Source of the DNA: Chthoniobacterales bacterium
Lineage (GTDB): Bacteria > Verrucomicrobiota > Verrucomicrobiia > Chthoniobacterales > UBA10450
Assembly (NCBI GenBank): GCA_013695905.1
Contig: JACCZQ010000046.1
Span: 1 to 6,565, forward strand
Direction: 5' to 3'
Length of the DNA: 6,565 nt
Positions 6,152 through 6,565 of this stretch are shown here, one piece after another; positions within the stretch are counted from its first letter, which is position 1; the number at the start of each line of letters is the position of its first letter. The notes beneath the pieces were generated by a model. The model made no database searches and was not told the DNA's origin. It saw only the letters and a list, made by a program, of their open reading frames with translations. A program made the translations under genes and the position numbers.

Positions 6152-6565
6152 ATGGAAGGCCTGGGCGAGAAGTTCCGGAAAGCACGCGAGGCGCGAAATC
6201 TCACCCTCGAAGAAGCCGCCCGGATGACGAAAATCCGGCCCGCCAAGCTCCGCGAAATCGAAGCGGAAGATTTTTCACAATTCCCGAGCCTCGCTTATGC
6301 GAAGGGCTTCCTGTTGATCTACGGCAAGTTCCTGAACGTCGATGTCTCGCCGTATCTGGAGGCGTTTGAAACCTCGGAGCAGATGACCGTGGACGGCTAC
6401 TCCTACCTGCAGGACAACCCTGCGCCCGCGCCGCGTCGCACCGAAGTAGTGCGTCGCCCCACCGAGAGCGGCAAACGCAGTTCGCTCCTGCCGATGGTCG
6501 TCGGGCTGGTAATTCTTTTCGGCGGGTTCGCGCTGGTGCGGTTCCTCATGGACATCCAGCGGATC
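6152..6565 (+). CDS. RodZ-like helix-turn-helix membrane protein (3' end outside window)
   Basis: 138 codons are visible from ATG at 6152, with no stop before the window end. Residues 1-75 form a RodZ-type helix-turn-helix (HTH_25 family): LGEKFRKAREARNLTLEEAA, then a TKIRPAKLREIEAEDF helix, then the typical FPSLAYAKGFLLIYGKFLNVD tail. A Pro/Arg-rich linker (about 89-110) leads to one TM helix at about 111-132 (SLLPMVVGLVILFGGFALV), and the periplasmic part is cut off. In known RodZ proteins the HTH binds MreB and the outer part contacts the cell-wall machinery to keep rod shape; that role is inferred here. The 18-bp gap after ftsK suggests one transcript. No Shine-Dalgarno is visible, so coupling to ftsK translation is possible. 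It could instead be one of the broader membrane-anchored HTH_25 proteins not tied to MreB. Confidence 0.85.
   Translation, partial: MEGLGEKFRKAREARNLTLEEAARMTKIRPAKLREIEAEDFSQFPSLAYAKGFLLIYGKFLNVDVSPYLEAFETSEQMTVDGYSYLQDNPAPAPRRTEVVRRPTESGKRSSLLPMVVGLVILFGGFALVRFLMDIQRI

Overview
The window comes from a GC-rich bacterial chromosome. The most likely source is Verrucomicrobiota (Chthoniobacter/Spartobacteria-like) or a relative. I infer this from the lack of Shine-Dalgarno sites at most starts, two peptide-MFS transporters in tandem, an FtsK followed by a RodZ-type protein, and a palindromic GCAAGTT/AACTTGC repeat of a style I associate with that phylum. There is no rRNA or other marker to prove it.

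Layout. Positions 1-3478 read leftward on the minus strand. From upstream to downstream this half holds a small His-rich putative lipoprotein (3478-3161), a possible 22-codon leader ORF (3136-3068), a complete 14-helix bacterial-type POT transporter (3060-1441), and, after a 50-bp gap, a second POT transporter (1390 to beyond base 1). The second transporter resembles the 12-helix animal PepT/SLC15 type and its last residues lie outside the window. Positions 3689-6565 read rightward. They hold a complete FtsK/SpoIIIE DNA translocase (3689-6133), then after 18 bp a RodZ-like helix-turn-helix membrane protein that is cut by the window end. The 210 bp at 3479-3688 separate the two divergent blocks and hold a candidate promoter for ftsK.

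How the genes fit together. The left block looks like a nutrient-uptake unit: two proton-coupled oligopeptide transporters of different subclasses, probably co-transcribed, perhaps with a metal-binding surface protein in front. The right block is a cell-division and cell-shape unit: FtsK pumps chromosome termini through the septum, and RodZ-like proteins link the MreB cytoskeleton to the envelope.

No defence system, CRISPR array, RNA gene or complete mobile element was found. The most unusual item is a 59-bp double palindrome (5367-5425) inside the ftsK coding sequence. It keeps the frame and adds about 20 residues just before the Walker B strand. The other points worth checking are the pairing of two unlike POT transporters, the His-rich lipoprotein, the leader ORF whose first residues echo those of the distal transporter, and a possibly leaderless GTG start for ftsK.
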